A DNA stretch of 64,000 nt from Methanobacterium spitsbergense. Lineage in GTDB: Archaea > Methanobacteriota > Methanobacteria > Methanobacteriales > Methanobacteriaceae. Shown here one piece after another: positions 10,717 to 19,469 of this stretch (position 1 is its first letter; the number at the start of each line of letters is the position of its first letter). The stretch covers positions 1-64,000 of the forward strand of contig NZ_JAIOUQ010000013.1 of assembly GCF_019931065.1 (NCBI RefSeq), given 5' to 3'. Made by a program: the position numbers and the translations under genes. The notes beneath the pieces are model-generated. The model made no database searches and was not told the origin of the DNA. It saw only the letters and a program-made list of their open reading frames with translations.

Positions 10717-10749
10717 AAAAAGCGTTTTTATACATAAAAATTCAAATAA

Positions 10750-10761
10750 CCCTAAATAGGG
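10750..10761 (+). terminator. short hairpin after LarC2-like gene
   Basis: CCCTAAATAGGG is a 5-bp stem with a 2-base loop, about 35 bases past the stop at 10716. It sits in AT-rich DNA followed by T-rich sequence from about 10775. It is a weak hairpin and its role is uncertain. Confidence 0.3.
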
Positions 10762-10902
10762 ATATATCGAGTTTTTCAATTGAATGTAAGATTTAATTTC
10801 TTATTTTTTTTTTATTTTTAAGATGGTAAATACTGATTAATGGTTTTTTTAGAAGCATTTATCTGGATAAAATCTATTCTTTTTTGAATTCGATTCTTAC
10901 AC

Positions 10903-11193
10903 TTATTTTTCAGAAATATCAAAGTCATCGACGATATTTTTTAGTGCCTCTTGGAGTTCTGTTTGTGATTTATAGATTGTTGTCTTTATGTCTTCTGCTT
11001 CATGGTCCATGTTTGCCAAAACTTCCTTAGTCCGTTCATGGTTATTATCCATGATATATTTTAACCTTAAATAATTCTTTTTAAGTCTTTTTTCCACCCT
11101 CATTGAGAATAATATTGCAAATATTGCCAGTATAATTGAAGTAATACTGGATATGATAGATACAATAACTACTATATCTGCCAATTTTTTCAC
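10903..11193 (-). CDS. small membrane protein with C-terminal coiled coil
   Basis: The 96-residue frame has one strong membrane segment near the N-terminus (VVIVSIISSITSIILAIFA), then a long charged helix (VEKRLKKNY...) likely to form a coiled coil on the inside. No family is recognised. The longest frame starts at GTG 11193, but that GTG is itself part of TTTAGGTGAAAAA. A TTG at 11184, five bases downstream of AGGTGA, is the better start and would give 93 residues. Confidence 0.5.
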   Translation of the reverse strand: MKKLADIVVIVSIISSITSIILAIFAILFSMRVEKRLKKNYLRLKYIMDNNHERTKEVLANMDHEAEDIKTTIYKSQTELQEALKNIVDDFDISEK

Positions 11194-11492
11194 CTAAATT
11201 AGTAAATTTTTATTTAAATTTTTAATATTAATCTTCATATATGATTTATTGGAAATCATTTTAATTAGGACGTATTTTATAATTGTTTTTAAAATCATAA
11301 TACCATTTGTAACCAACAGATCAATTATATAATACTGAATGTGAGTTTTAATAAGGTTATTAAGATAACTTTCGGTGAAAGTATTATCTATAAATTTTGC
11401 ATTCATATATTTCTTCATTATTTAATATGGAAATTCAAAATATATAGATACTATCAAAATAAATTAAAATTAAAAAATATTTTAACAAGACT

Positions 11493-11645
11493 TTACAAAT
11501 TCCCTTTCAGCCTGTTTTTTCTCAAATAATCATCAATAGCCCTTCTAATAAGATTTCCAAGAGGAATGTTATCTTTTTGCGCTGATAATTTTTTAAGATC
11601 GCTGTACATATCTTCAGGCAGCTTCATTGTTATCTGTTTTTCCAT
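11493..11645 (-). CDS. ribbon-helix-helix (CopG/Arc-type) DNA-binding protein
   Basis: This 50-residue protein starts at ATG 11645 and ends at TAA 11493. It reads MEKQITMKLPEDMYSDLKKL, then a short turn and NLIRRAIDDYLRKNR: one beta strand followed by two helices, the classical ribbon-helix-helix layout of dimeric repressors. The gene lies inside and past the end of the upstream FmdE-like gene, overlapping it by 32 bases in a different frame. Translation is therefore probably coupled. It is the last gene of the FmdE/DUF364 operon (14255 down to 11493) and may regulate it; metal-responsive repressors such as NikR use the same fold. The ligand is unknown. Confidence 0.75.
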   Translation of the reverse strand: MEKQITMKLPEDMYSDLKKLSAQKDNIPLGNLIRRAIDDYLRKNRLKGNL

Positions 11646-12240
11646 GTTTATCACTCATAAAATTATTTTTTTTATTTGAACAAGGTATGCATATCGATTT
11701 ATTGTCCCATGAAACAAATGATTCTCCGCATATCTCACATATTATTACATTTTTCTTCTTTTTCTCATGAACTTCCACATCAACAAATTCCCAAGTGTAA
11801 ACATCATCATCGGCTTTTATAAGTTCTAGAATAGCTTCTTCATGGGAGACTTTTCTCTCGTTCATATACCATGCATGGAATATGGGATAGTTAATGGTTC
11901 TTGCAGGATCTAAGAATATTCGAATGCCTTTAACATGCGTTTGCCCGGGCTTGCCTCTTTTATTTATGGTTACGGTCATCTTATCGTAATTATTGATTTT
12001 AAGTCCTTTGTTTCCGATGGTGCATCCACATAGTATTTGGAATGGATCCGGCAGGCAATTAAGGGTTTCACATGTCACGAAAACCCGATCTCCATTCTCT
12101 ATGTTTAGTAATTGACTGGTTATGTTTAGCATCTGCAATCCGATGAAGGCTCCTGTGCTCAGATGACCATGAAAAGGAACTATCTTTTTTATTTGGGCTA
12201 AAAGTTCAGGATCATCTATTTTTTTTAATATTTCGTCCAT
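11614..12240 (-). CDS. FmdE-family protein with divergent metal site and C-terminal zinc ribbon
   Basis: The 208-residue protein has an FmdE domain: VPFHGHLSTGAFIG near residues 22-33, then VTCETLNCLPD.FQ..CGCTIGN. In the classical motif HGxxCPG the Cys binds metal. Here the residue is Ser (HGHLSTG), although a second His is present. A zinc ribbon follows (CEICGESF...CIPC, about residues 172-190). FmdE domains were named for a gene in a molybdenum formylmethanofuran dehydrogenase operon; their role is unsettled but they bind zinc or other metals. The gene is fourth in a minus-strand operon with DUF364, a methyltransferase and another FmdE protein, and overlaps the RHH regulator gene. Confidence 0.8.
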   Translation of the reverse strand: MDEILKKIDDPELLAQIKKIVPFHGHLSTGAFIGLQMLNITSQLLNIENGDRVFVTCETLNCLPDPFQILCGCTIGNKGLKINNYDKMTVTINKRGKPGQTHVKGIRIFLDPARTINYPIFHAWYMNERKVSHEEAILELIKADDDVYTWEFVDVEVHEKKKKNVIICEICGESFVSWDNKSICIPCSNKKNNFMSDKHGKTDNNEAA

Positions 12241-12291
12241 TTTTTAATCACCTAAAAATAAATTCATTGGTTATTTTATTTTTATCTTAAT

Positions 12292-12915
12292 TTAATCCCT
12301 TTTTTTGTGTATTATAACCCACAAACCGGAATCATTGTTTATCAAAGAATAATCTTTAATTCCTGCATTATCTACTGCTAATTTTAATGTATTTATACTA
12401 ATTTTGGGTGGACTCTTGTAAAAATTTTCAGATGAATCTTCATTTATTTCCTTAAATTTGTTTTTTATTTTTTCTTTTAATTCACCACTTCCAAATCCAC
12501 CACCAATATAACCTCCTCCATCAGGTTTTAAAACCCTAAATATTTCTTTAAATCCGGATGATAAATCTTTCCAAAAGAACATAGAGCCTCTACTTATCAC
12601 TAAATTCGCGAATCCATTTTCAAATGGCATGTTGAGTACGTCACCATTAATGGGAAAGATCCTGTTTTTCAAGCATTCTGTAGTGATGTTTTGTTCTGCT
12701 ATTTGACACATTTCCTCTGATATGTCCATGGCATATATCTTGAGGCTGGTGATTTTTGCAAGGGCAATTGAGAGTGGTGCTGGACCAGTTCCTATATCAA
12801 TACATATTCCTTTATTAATTCCAAATTTTTTGGTAATCTGATTGGCTATAATGGGATATGTTGGTGAATATATATTTTTAACTTTTAAATCCAAATCATG
12901 GGGGTTTAATTCCAT
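12292..12915 (-). CDS. class I SAM-dependent methyltransferase
   Basis: The 207-residue protein has a complete Rossmann methyltransferase core: motif I CIDIGTGPAPLSIALA (about residues 38-53), the acidic end of strand 2 in YAMDISEEM, NGDVLNMPFENG, and motif IV around LVISRGSMFFWKD, then FRVLKPDGGGYIGGG. The substrate is not evident. It is similar in layout to UbiE/COQ5-type small-molecule methyltransferases. It sits six bases after DUF364 and about 50 bases before the Ser-variant FmdE gene, so it is co-transcribed with putative metal-binding proteins and may modify a metal-chelating small molecule or cofactor. Confidence 0.85.
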   Translation of the reverse strand: MELNPHDLDLKVKNIYSPTYPIIANQITKKFGINKGICIDIGTGPAPLSIALAKITSLKIYAMDISEEMCQIAEQNITTECLKNRIFPINGDVLNMPFENGFANLVISRGSMFFWKDLSSGFKEIFRVLKPDGGGYIGGGFGSGELKEKIKNKFKEINEDSSENFYKSPPKISINTLKLAVDNAGIKDYSLINNDSGLWVIIHKKRD

Positions 12916-12920
12916 ATTAG

Positions 12921-13673
12921 TTAACCTTCTAGTACTCTAAATCCGATCTCACCTTTGCAAACACGGGTGTTGATCATACCTCCACTCTGGCTGATCTTTC
13001 TAAGTACAGCCTCTGGATCCAATATTTCAACTCCGGCCAGCATGTCTGCACCATAATCAAACAGAACATCACTCATGGGGGTACTTGGTCCCATAATAAT
13101 TGTGTAAGCATCTTCTTGTTTTGCTAATTTAAGATAACGTTCCAATCCTTTGTTTATAATGGTAGAACCAGTTATAACGATTATATCGCTGCCAGGAAAA
13201 ATGTATTCTGCAGCTGCTTCTGTTACTATTCCTTCTTTTGGATTCAGGAGTGTTGGATCCGATTCTAGTACCCATAATTCTTTAGCAACGGATCTTATTT
13301 CGTTGGTTTTAGGGAATTTTCCTATCATGGTAACTTTTTTATTTTTACTTTCCTCTATGATGATATCTTGAGCATTGATATCCTTTTTCCCCTTTGGTTT
13401 TATAAGGGAGTTTATAGCTGCCAAACCAATACTGGCCTCAACTAAATTCCATGATCTAACATATTCTGCTAGTTCTAAAGTTGATTTATTGGTCAAATCT
13501 CCCATATCTTTGGTATAATTCCCATGAACCACCGGGATGCCATATGTTTTGGACACTCCACCGTATTTTCCATTAACACACGTCCATGATACTCCAACTC
13601 TCACATCTTTTACTGGGGAGTTATTTTCATTTCCTGATTCTATTAAGTCGTTGATTAGTTTCATATTATCCAC
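12921..13673 (-). CDS. DUF364 / DUF4213 Rossmann-like putative metal-chelation protein
   Basis: The 250-residue protein carries the two halves seen in DUF364 proteins: an N-terminal DUF4213-like part (VGVSWTCVNGKYGGVS, then EASIGLAAINS at about residues 80-90) and a Rossmann-like part with MIGKFPK, ELWVLESDP, VITGSTIINKGLE and IIMGPSTPMSD. Structural studies of this family suggested heavy-metal chelation, but no reaction is established. The gene follows the FmdE gene directly: stop at 13674-13676, GTG start at 13673, with an in-frame ATG at 13664 as alternative. Tight packing suggests a common complex or pathway with FmdE. Confidence 0.8.
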   Translation of the reverse strand: MDNMKLINDLIESGNENNSPVKDVRVGVSWTCVNGKYGGVSKTYGIPVVHGNYTKDMGDLTNKSTLELAEYVRSWNLVEASIGLAAINSLIKPKGKKDINAQDIIIEESKNKKVTMIGKFPKTNEIRSVAKELWVLESDPTLLNPKEGIVTEAAAEYIFPGSDIIVITGSTIINKGLERYLKLAKQEDAYTIIMGPSTPMSDVLFDYGADMLAGVEILDPEAVLRKISQSGGMINTRVCKGEIGFRVLEG

Positions 13674-14255
13674 TTATATTTTCTGGTAGTAAGGACTTTC
13701 AGCACAAGCTTTACAAAGTGTTTTTCCATCAATGATAACTTCTCGCTTGTCTAAAACCCTGTCTCCACACTCTTCACAATATGCTCTATATTTAGGGAAG
13801 CCTGGAACATCATGTTTACCTATGTCTACTTTAACTTCTTCAATTACTAATAATTCTTCTTCTTTGACTTTGGAAAGCTTTTCTACCATCCCTTTCATAT
13901 CTGGTTTTGCATTTTTTGTTTTATCATCAGATTGTGGTGGTTCACGAGGTCCTTCAACAGTCGAAACTCGCACAGCTTTGCCAGTGGATAAATCCAAGAA
14001 AGTTGCTGCAAATTTGCCATAATCTTTATATTTAAGGGTACGATGCCCCATACTGATCCCAGTTACAGCTTGAACTGCGTCGGCCATGCAGCGGTCTATT
14101 TCTACATAGACCATTAGATCTCGATTTCTTTCCATGGGGTCCATACCTAATTCTCTCATTCCTACCATTGCAATTCTGGTTCCTATAACTATCCCTGGAC
14201 ATATTTCTCCATGGAAATTTCTTCCTTTCTCCAGTAATATATTGAAATCGCTCAT
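13674..14255 (-). CDS. FmdE-family metal-binding protein
   Basis: The 193-residue protein is a canonical FmdE. FHGEICPGIVIGTR has His15 and Cys19 as expected metal ligands, followed by YVEIDRCMADAVQAVTGISMGHRTLKYKDYGKFAATF. A C-terminal treble-clef/zinc ribbon follows: YCEECGD....REVIIDGKTLCKACAES. In methanogens such genes accompany formylmethanofuran dehydrogenase operons, but no fmd/fwd catalytic gene is visible in this window. It is the first gene of the minus-strand operon ending in the RHH regulator. The combination suggests metal sensing, storage or delivery, perhaps for molybdenum, tungsten or nickel. Confidence 0.85.
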   Translation of the reverse strand: MSDFNILLEKGRNFHGEICPGIVIGTRIAMVGMRELGMDPMERNRDLMVYVEIDRCMADAVQAVTGISMGHRTLKYKDYGKFAATFLDLSTGKAVRVSTVEGPREPPQSDDKTKNAKPDMKGMVEKLSKVKEEELLVIEEVKVDIGKHDVPGFPKYRAYCEECGDRVLDKREVIIDGKTLCKACAESPYYQKI

Positions 14256-14343
14256 ATTTCTTACCTCTAAAGTTTTTTGGTGAATTTAATAATAAATTAA
14301 AAATCCATTTTAATAATAAAAAAGAAAAAAAGGGAAAATGGGG

Positions 14344-17091
14344 TTATTTTCCTGTTCCTCCTGCCGTTAATGTGGACATTATCCGGTATCTTCCAAGATA
14401 CACTAATATGGCTATTAGGGCTAGGAAGATTGCTCCTAAGATTATTCCAATAGGATTTCCTGATCCATTGTTTGTTGTTTTTTCCGTTGTTGTGGGGATT
14501 GTTGAGGTTTGTATTTGGTTTATCCCCTCTGTTGTTGCTTGTTGGAATCCATTTGCTATAGTTGATCCTAAAGTTCCTAAAATCTTTACTGGTGTTATTG
14601 GAGTAACAGGGGTTACTGGTGTTATTGGAGTTATTGGAGTTATTGGTGTTACAGGGGTTATTGGAGTTACAAGAGTTGTTTTGTCTATGGTGTAGGTTTG
14701 TGACTCGACTGAAGAGAAGTTAATACCTTGGACAGCTATGTATTGTAGGGTTGTTGTTTTACTGATTGTTATAGGTCCTGTGTAGACTGTACTTTGGGTA
14801 GTTGGTGTAGTTCCATCGGTTGTATAGTAGATGGTACTTCCAGGTTCAGTGGTTATTGTTACAGTTTGATCCGTGTTATAAAGTCCCGACTGAGTATCTA
14901 CAGATATGTTTGGCACATTATAATTCAATAAATAATTTATTGGGTCTGTACCTGCGCTATTCAAAGTATTTACAAAATCTTGATTCATGTTGTTTAGGGT
15001 GACTGCTGTACTAATTGCATTCGTAATCACTCCTGCTTCAGGTCCATTATTCCACACTTTGTCCAAATGCCAGAACATATCAGCTTCTTGAGCATATAGG
15101 GCACTTGTGTAACCATCGTTTGCTATTGCGTTTGTGATGCTATTGGTGTCATATGCTATCAGTATTGATCTACCTGTTTGGGTGACATCATTCCAGATAG
15201 TTACTATAAGCTGGTAAGCAGAGTTACTTGTCTGTCCTACGGAATAGTAGGTACCCTGTCCTGGGGAAACGCCCCATGCAGTTGTTCTACCTGATATTTG
15301 TCTGTTAGTTTCACCGAAAGCTGTCAGAACAGTTAGTATATAATATTCGTTTGGACCTAGGGGGTATTGTCCCATTAAATTCATTGCAAGATCATATTCT
15401 TTGGTGGAACAGATGCATCCAACGCGAGCTATGGTTCTTAGGTAACTGAATGGAGCTCCAGCTGACCAAGCGTATAGTAATCCTGCTGGTGCAGGTATAA
15501 TGAAACCACTACTTAAAATTCCATTTTTTAAATTTACTGGACTCATATCTAGACTAGCACGGGCAGTATTGTAAGTGCCAGTGACACTGTCATACGTGTA
15601 GGTTGATTTCACACCGTTCAGTACTATATAATCAATTGCTCGATTTTCACCAGAATGTTGGGCATAGGCTTCTATACTGTTCTGAGTAGTAGCTAAGAAT
15701 ATTGCTGGTATTTTGTCAGACCACATCCACGGATTTCTGATGGTTAATATATTGTCAATTGTAAACCCTTCTGCATTGCTGTAACCAGCTGCAGTTAATG
15801 CTCTGTTAGCTGCTTGGACTATTCCATCTATGAATCCTACTAAAGATATAGTTCCTAGATGATTCGTGTAGTAAGGTGCTAAGCTTACAGCAACACGACC
15901 GTTAGCCAAATCTTCTGCGGTGAACAGATGTTGGGTGTAGGCATAGTTGAAAGCATCTTGGCCTAAAGCGTTCATTGTATCATAATCTGTGATGGGAACG
16001 ACATTAGCTATTTGAGTCCATCCTCCTGCTACGTTGGTCAAACTGTTTATGTAGCTTGTATCGATTCCATGTCCGTAACCAAGGGATGTATCATACCATA
16101 AGTATTTGATGTTATTTGGATTCACGTTTTTGAATGCTAGGACACTGTAGAGCTCTTGTGGATTGGTATTGAGTTTGTTTAATAACCAAAGGTTGAAATT
16201 GATTTCGCTTAATGTTCCTTTTTGCACTGTTCCAAATGAACTGGTTAAATCATTTCCTTTCATTAAAGCTAATACTCCAGAATTTGCTGTGTTGTAGTTA
16301 ATGAAAGCTGTTTCACCTGCGGGACTGCCACTTGTTGAAAAAACCATGTCGTTAAATCCAAATGCTCCATAAATTGGTGAGTCATCGTCCAGACCACCTG
16401 CGGTGGTAATAATGTAATTTGATCCAATCATTCCGCCGGTAGGATTGGTATATTTTAATGCAAAGCTTTTAGTCTCGGCATAGTTGGCAATGGTTCCCTG
16501 ATTGATGTTTTTATTGGTGAATGTCATGGCCATTAGATCTGCAGGTGCCCCTGCTTTCCATAAGTTGGCTATGTTAGCTATAGCAAATCCATTACTTCCT
16601 AAAGCAGTTATGGACTTTTGTAAATCTTTACTACTCTGGGTTGTACCAATATTAACAGTTTTACTAGATGTTATTGTTCCAGATTGGCTTACCGAAAACT
16701 TTTTGGCCATCAAACCGCTGCTACTATCAGATACAAGCGTATACCATAATTGTCCATTTGGATCATTTATGATAAGGAGATTTCCACTACCATAGGTGAT
16801 CTGTTTTTTACCATTAAGTTTAGTGGTTGAATCAACAATGGCCTGTACACTATCTTCAGTGGTTTTACCGTTTAACTTAGATGTACTGGCTGTTGTAATC
16901 AGCAAATTTCTATTTGAAGTATCTAACTTGAGGCCTCCAGTGCCTTTGTCTGCCAATGCTTGCTGAGCCACGTCTTGACCAATGTGATATTGAGCGCTAC
17001 CTGTATTTACGTGAGTTGCTGCAGAAGATGCTCCTATCGATGCTACTGCGAACAAAAACGTTACTAAAAGTAGCATAATTAGTTTTTGCAC
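14344..17091 (-). CDS. large tethered surface protein (FmdE-surface-protein-like) with chitobiase C-terminal domain, TP repeats and C-terminal anchor
   Basis: The protein has a signal peptide (VQKLIMLLLVTFLFAVASIGASSAA), a long exterior region, and a beta-sandwich of the chitobiase/beta-hexosaminidase C-terminal type (VTITTEPGSTIYYTTDGTTP, VYTGPITIS). An Ile/Val-Thr-Pro repeat stalk and a C-terminal membrane helix (IGIILGAIFLALIAILVYLG) follow. Segments such as NLLITTASTSKLNG and ANLWKAGAPADLM recall methanobacterial surface proteins with FmdE-related domains, but the HxxCPG ligand motif is absent. That assignment is inference. I prefer the GTG at 17091 (GGAGGTGA just upstream, 915 residues). 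Upstream in-frame starts to 17157 exist, including an ATG with its own GGAGG. It neighbours the FmdE/DUF364 operon. Confidence 0.75.
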   Translation of the reverse strand: MQKLIMLLLVTFLFAVASIGASSAATHVNTGSAQYHIGQDVAQQALADKGTGGLKLDTSNRNLLITTASTSKLNGKTTEDSVQAIVDSTTKLNGKKQITYGSGNLLIINDPNGQLWYTLVSDSSSGLMAKKFSVSQSGTITSSKTVNIGTTQSSKDLQKSITALGSNGFAIANIANLWKAGAPADLMAMTFTNKNINQGTIANYAETKSFALKYTNPTGGMIGSNYIITTAGGLDDDSPIYGAFGFNDMVFSTSGSPAGETAFINYNTANSGVLALMKGNDLTSSFGTVQKGTLSEINFNLWLLNKLNTNPQELYSVLAFKNVNPNNIKYLWYDTSLGYGHGIDTSYINSLTNVAGGWTQIANVVPITDYDTMNALGQDAFNYAYTQHLFTAEDLANGRVAVSLAPYYTNHLGTISLVGFIDGIVQAANRALTAAGYSNAEGFTIDNILTIRNPWMWSDKIPAIFLATTQNSIEAYAQHSGENRAIDYIVLNGVKSTYTYDSVTGTYNTARASLDMSPVNLKNGILSSGFIIPAPAGLLYAWSAGAPFSYLRTIARVGCICSTKEYDLAMNLMGQYPLGPNEYYILTVLTAFGETNRQISGRTTAWGVSPGQGTYYSVGQTSNSAYQLIVTIWNDVTQTGRSILIAYDTNSITNAIANDGYTSALYAQEADMFWHLDKVWNNGPEAGVITNAISTAVTLNNMNQDFVNTLNSAGTDPINYLLNYNVPNISVDTQSGLYNTDQTVTITTEPGSTIYYTTDGTTPTTQSTVYTGPITISKTTTLQYIAVQGINFSSVESQTYTIDKTTLVTPITPVTPITPITPITPVTPVTPITPVKILGTLGSTIANGFQQATTEGINQIQTSTIPTTTEKTTNNGSGNPIGIILGAIFLALIAILVYLGRYRIMSTLTAGGTGK
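14590..14670 (-). repeat. 9-base repeat encoding Thr-Pro-Ile/Val stalk
   Basis: About nine degenerate copies of a 9-base unit (GTTATTGGA, GTTACTGGT and similar on the plus strand) encode (I/V)TP triplets in the surface protein. Such Pro-rich stalks hold a domain away from the membrane, and copy number could vary by slippage. Confidence 0.8.
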
Positions 17092-17375
17092 ATTTTCACC
17101 TCCTCTTATTTTATTCATATTTCTTACTCCCATTTTAATCATATTTTTTTCCTCCAAATTTTATGATAAGTTCATTCTTATCATGATATTCTCTATTCCA
17201 TATGTATATTTAAACATATCGATTAACAAAAAATATGTTAATTGGTTATTATTAAGCTAAAATTAGATAAAACTAGCTAATATATGAAATTAACGAACTG
17301 AAAATATTTATAACTAGCCAATTTTATTCAAATAATTATATCAAAATAAGAAATGTATCTCTATATGAATAGTCT

Positions 17376-18821
17376 TTATACAACTGTCATAGTGCCTTGG
17401 ATTTCTGTTTTAATGATTGGATTGTTAGACAAATAATTTTGCAATACTTTTACTGCGTGCACGTCTAATTGGTTCTTTTTTTTACCATATTTAGAAGGTA
17501 CTCCTTGACTGGTAACATAAACCGCCTTGTATATTTGATCCATTTTTATTTTTTTTCCTTCAACAAATAGTTCTTGGATACGATATCCCTTGGGATTTTC
17601 TACTTTGAAATAGATATTAATACCCATGCATCGCTTCAAATAACCTCCCATCTGGTTATATGGATCATTAGAAAATAGATGTTCCAAATTTTCTTCCATC
17701 ATTATCCAAATTTCTTGGCCTGTCAATTCAACTGTTGAAACAGGAGGATTTACTGGAATTATATTGTAAAGATCATTTAGGGTAATTTTTCCCGGCGGAA
17801 CAGGTGCACCATATCTCCATCCATTAGAAAATGCTAGTTGGGCATTTGTTTCTTCCAAGAGACTTTTTAAAAGAAAGTTATCCATTGTTGATTCCAACAC
17901 AGTATTCCGATTAAGACCTGTCTTAGTATAACCCATAACTTGACTTAATATATCTCTATAAGGATTTAATATTTGATTTATAATATTATTAGCATCAGGA
18001 TCTGGTTGGATATCTTCAGCTACAGTGATAAGCCTGTGTTTGAATTTTACTATTTTTCCTTGTGAGATACTTAGATCTAGCCTTCCAATAAAAGAACCGT
18101 GACATCCTGATTGTATTAAGATGGTATTATTCACAATAGCAGGTTTGTAAAGTCGATTATGTGTATGTGAACTTAATAATATATCAATACCATCAACATC
18201 CATGGCTAATTTCATTTCCTGTGGAAATCCTAAATGTGAGATAACTACAATTAGATCTACTTTTTCATCATTTCGTAATTTTTTTATATAGTATGGTAAT
18301 TCTTCATTACCCATGGTGAAGTATATTCCTTTGCTGAAGTTTGATGGCATGACTTTATCGACTATAGTTGCTGCAATACCAATAATTCCTATCTTCAGTT
18401 TACCTATTTCTTTAATTATCCATGGTTCAAATAAAAGCTCATTATTGGACTCATTATAACAGTTAATAGCTAACAGGGGATAATTCAATTTTTTTGTTAG
18501 TTTTTTTAAATGTTCAGGACCATATGCAAATTCCCAGTGTGCTGTCATGGCGTCGAAATCCAAATAATTCAAAATAGGGATTAATGCTTCGCCTTTGGTT
18601 TTCACTGCAGCATAAGTACCGTGAATGGTATCTCCACAATCAAAAACTAATGTCTTATTGGGATTTTCAGCTCTAATTTGATTAAATATGGTAGCAATTC
18701 TTGCGTAACCACCTGCTAACTTATATTTAGCATGATCACCATCCCAGAATAATTCTTGATGAATATCGAGATAAGCATGGCTATCATTCATTTGTAGAAT
18801 AGTTAAATTTTCCTCTAACAT
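17376..18821 (-). CDS. 5'-nucleotidase/SoxB-type metallophosphoesterase
   Basis: The 481-residue protein has the two-domain UshA-like layout. The calcineurin-type metal site reads MNDSHAYLD (Asp13, His15), FDCGDTIHG (Asp61, Asp64), AHWEF (94-98), VISHLG and SSHTHN. The C-terminal nucleotidase domain includes NGWRYGAPVPPGKITLNDLYNIIP. The usual GNHEFD motif is replaced by AHWEFAYG, a variant I associate with SoxB-like thiosulfohydrolases and relatives rather than classical nucleotidases. No signal peptide is present, so it may act inside the cell. Other Sox genes are absent. Substrate assignment is open: nucleotide, cyclic nucleotide or a sulfur ester. Confidence 0.8.
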   Translation of the reverse strand: MLEENLTILQMNDSHAYLDIHQELFWDGDHAKYKLAGGYARIATIFNQIRAENPNKTLVFDCGDTIHGTYAAVKTKGEALIPILNYLDFDAMTAHWEFAYGPEHLKKLTKKLNYPLLAINCYNESNNELLFEPWIIKEIGKLKIGIIGIAATIVDKVMPSNFSKGIYFTMGNEELPYYIKKLRNDEKVDLIVVISHLGFPQEMKLAMDVDGIDILLSSHTHNRLYKPAIVNNTILIQSGCHGSFIGRLDLSISQGKIVKFKHRLITVAEDIQPDPDANNIINQILNPYRDILSQVMGYTKTGLNRNTVLESTMDNFLLKSLLEETNAQLAFSNGWRYGAPVPPGKITLNDLYNIIPVNPPVSTVELTGQEIWIMMEENLEHLFSNDPYNQMGGYLKRCMGINIYFKVENPKGYRIQELFVEGKKIKMDQIYKAVYVTSQGVPSKYGKKKNQLDVHAVKVLQNYLSNNPIIKTEIQGTMTVV

Positions 18822-19144
18822 TTACATTCCCCATAATACTATCTCACTCATCTCTAATTATTTTTTCTACAAATTAAGTTAGAAAATATCGATAACTCCA
18901 TAAAGATAACATTATTTATGATGTATAATTTTTTCATTTAATACTGCCTATTTTATATAATTATAATTTTATATTAATGAAATTTTTATTTTAATTGGAT
19001 AAAAACGAATAATATTTAAATAGAACCCTCAGATAATAGGAAATATACCTTTAAGTTTTTAATCTAAAAAAAATGACATTTATAATAGATTTTGAGATGG
19101 TTTGATTTGGATAAACTCATATCTAACTTAGAACATAATAATTA
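18822..19144. other. divergent promoter region
   Basis: This 323-base region separates the minus-strand phosphoesterase from the plus-strand regulator. AATATTTAAATAG at 19010-19022 could be a TATA element for the plus-strand pair. No gene is seen. Confidence 0.4.
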
Positions 19145-19438
19145 ATGATTTTCATGAAGCGGATTCTGTGGTATTTGATAGCTGGAAGTAGAGGTGGGAC
19201 TAATAGGGCTAGAATAATTGAAGCTCTTCATGATAGGCCTTACAATGTTAATCAACTTTCTTTAGAACTTGATCTGGATTATAAAACTATTCAACATCAT
19301 ATCAAGATCTTGAAAGACCACAATATTCTTGTTAATTCTAGTGGCGAGAAAAAATATGGGGAAATGATATTTTTAACGAATCGTATGGAAGAAAATTACC
19401 CCATATTCCTTGAAATTCAAAGTAAAATGAAAAAATAA
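19145..19438 (+). CDS. winged-helix transcriptional regulator (copy 1)
   Basis: The 97-residue protein is a winged-helix DNA-binding domain: RARIIEALHDRPYNVNQLSLELDLDYKTIQHHIKILKDHNIL, then a short wing. It closely resembles the product at 46950-47240 (WYLI.G.RGG.NRARII..L.DRPYN.NQLS.ELDL.YKT..HHIKIL). Both copies sit directly before a gene for a three-helix membrane protein. ATG 19145 is the longest start, and ATG 19154 (MKRILWYLI) is equally likely. It probably controls its membrane partner; no metal-binding Cys pair is present. Confidence 0.8.
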   Translation: MIFMKRILWYLIAGSRGGTNRARIIEALHDRPYNVNQLSLELDLDYKTIQHHIKILKDHNILVNSSGEKKYGEMIFLTNRMEENYPIFLEIQSKMKK

Positions 19439-19469
19439 AAAAATATATTCGATGGTTGAGGTGATTGAA

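Noticed and set aside
10718..10737. AAAAAAAGCGTTTTT as a terminator
   Set aside because: The stem is almost wholly A-T with a two-base GC centre; too weak to call on its own.
11194..11529. Two overlapping AT-rich frames (minus 11194-11418, plus 11341-11529)
   Set aside because: Both are low-complexity Lys/Ile/Asn-rich, overlap each other on opposite strands, lack ribosome binding sites and the second overlaps the well-supported RHH gene.
14372..14695. Plus-strand frame opposite the surface protein with Gly-Val-Ile repeats
   Set aside because: It is the reverse complement of the Thr-Pro stalk repeat and the C-terminal anchor; coding evidence is on the minus strand.
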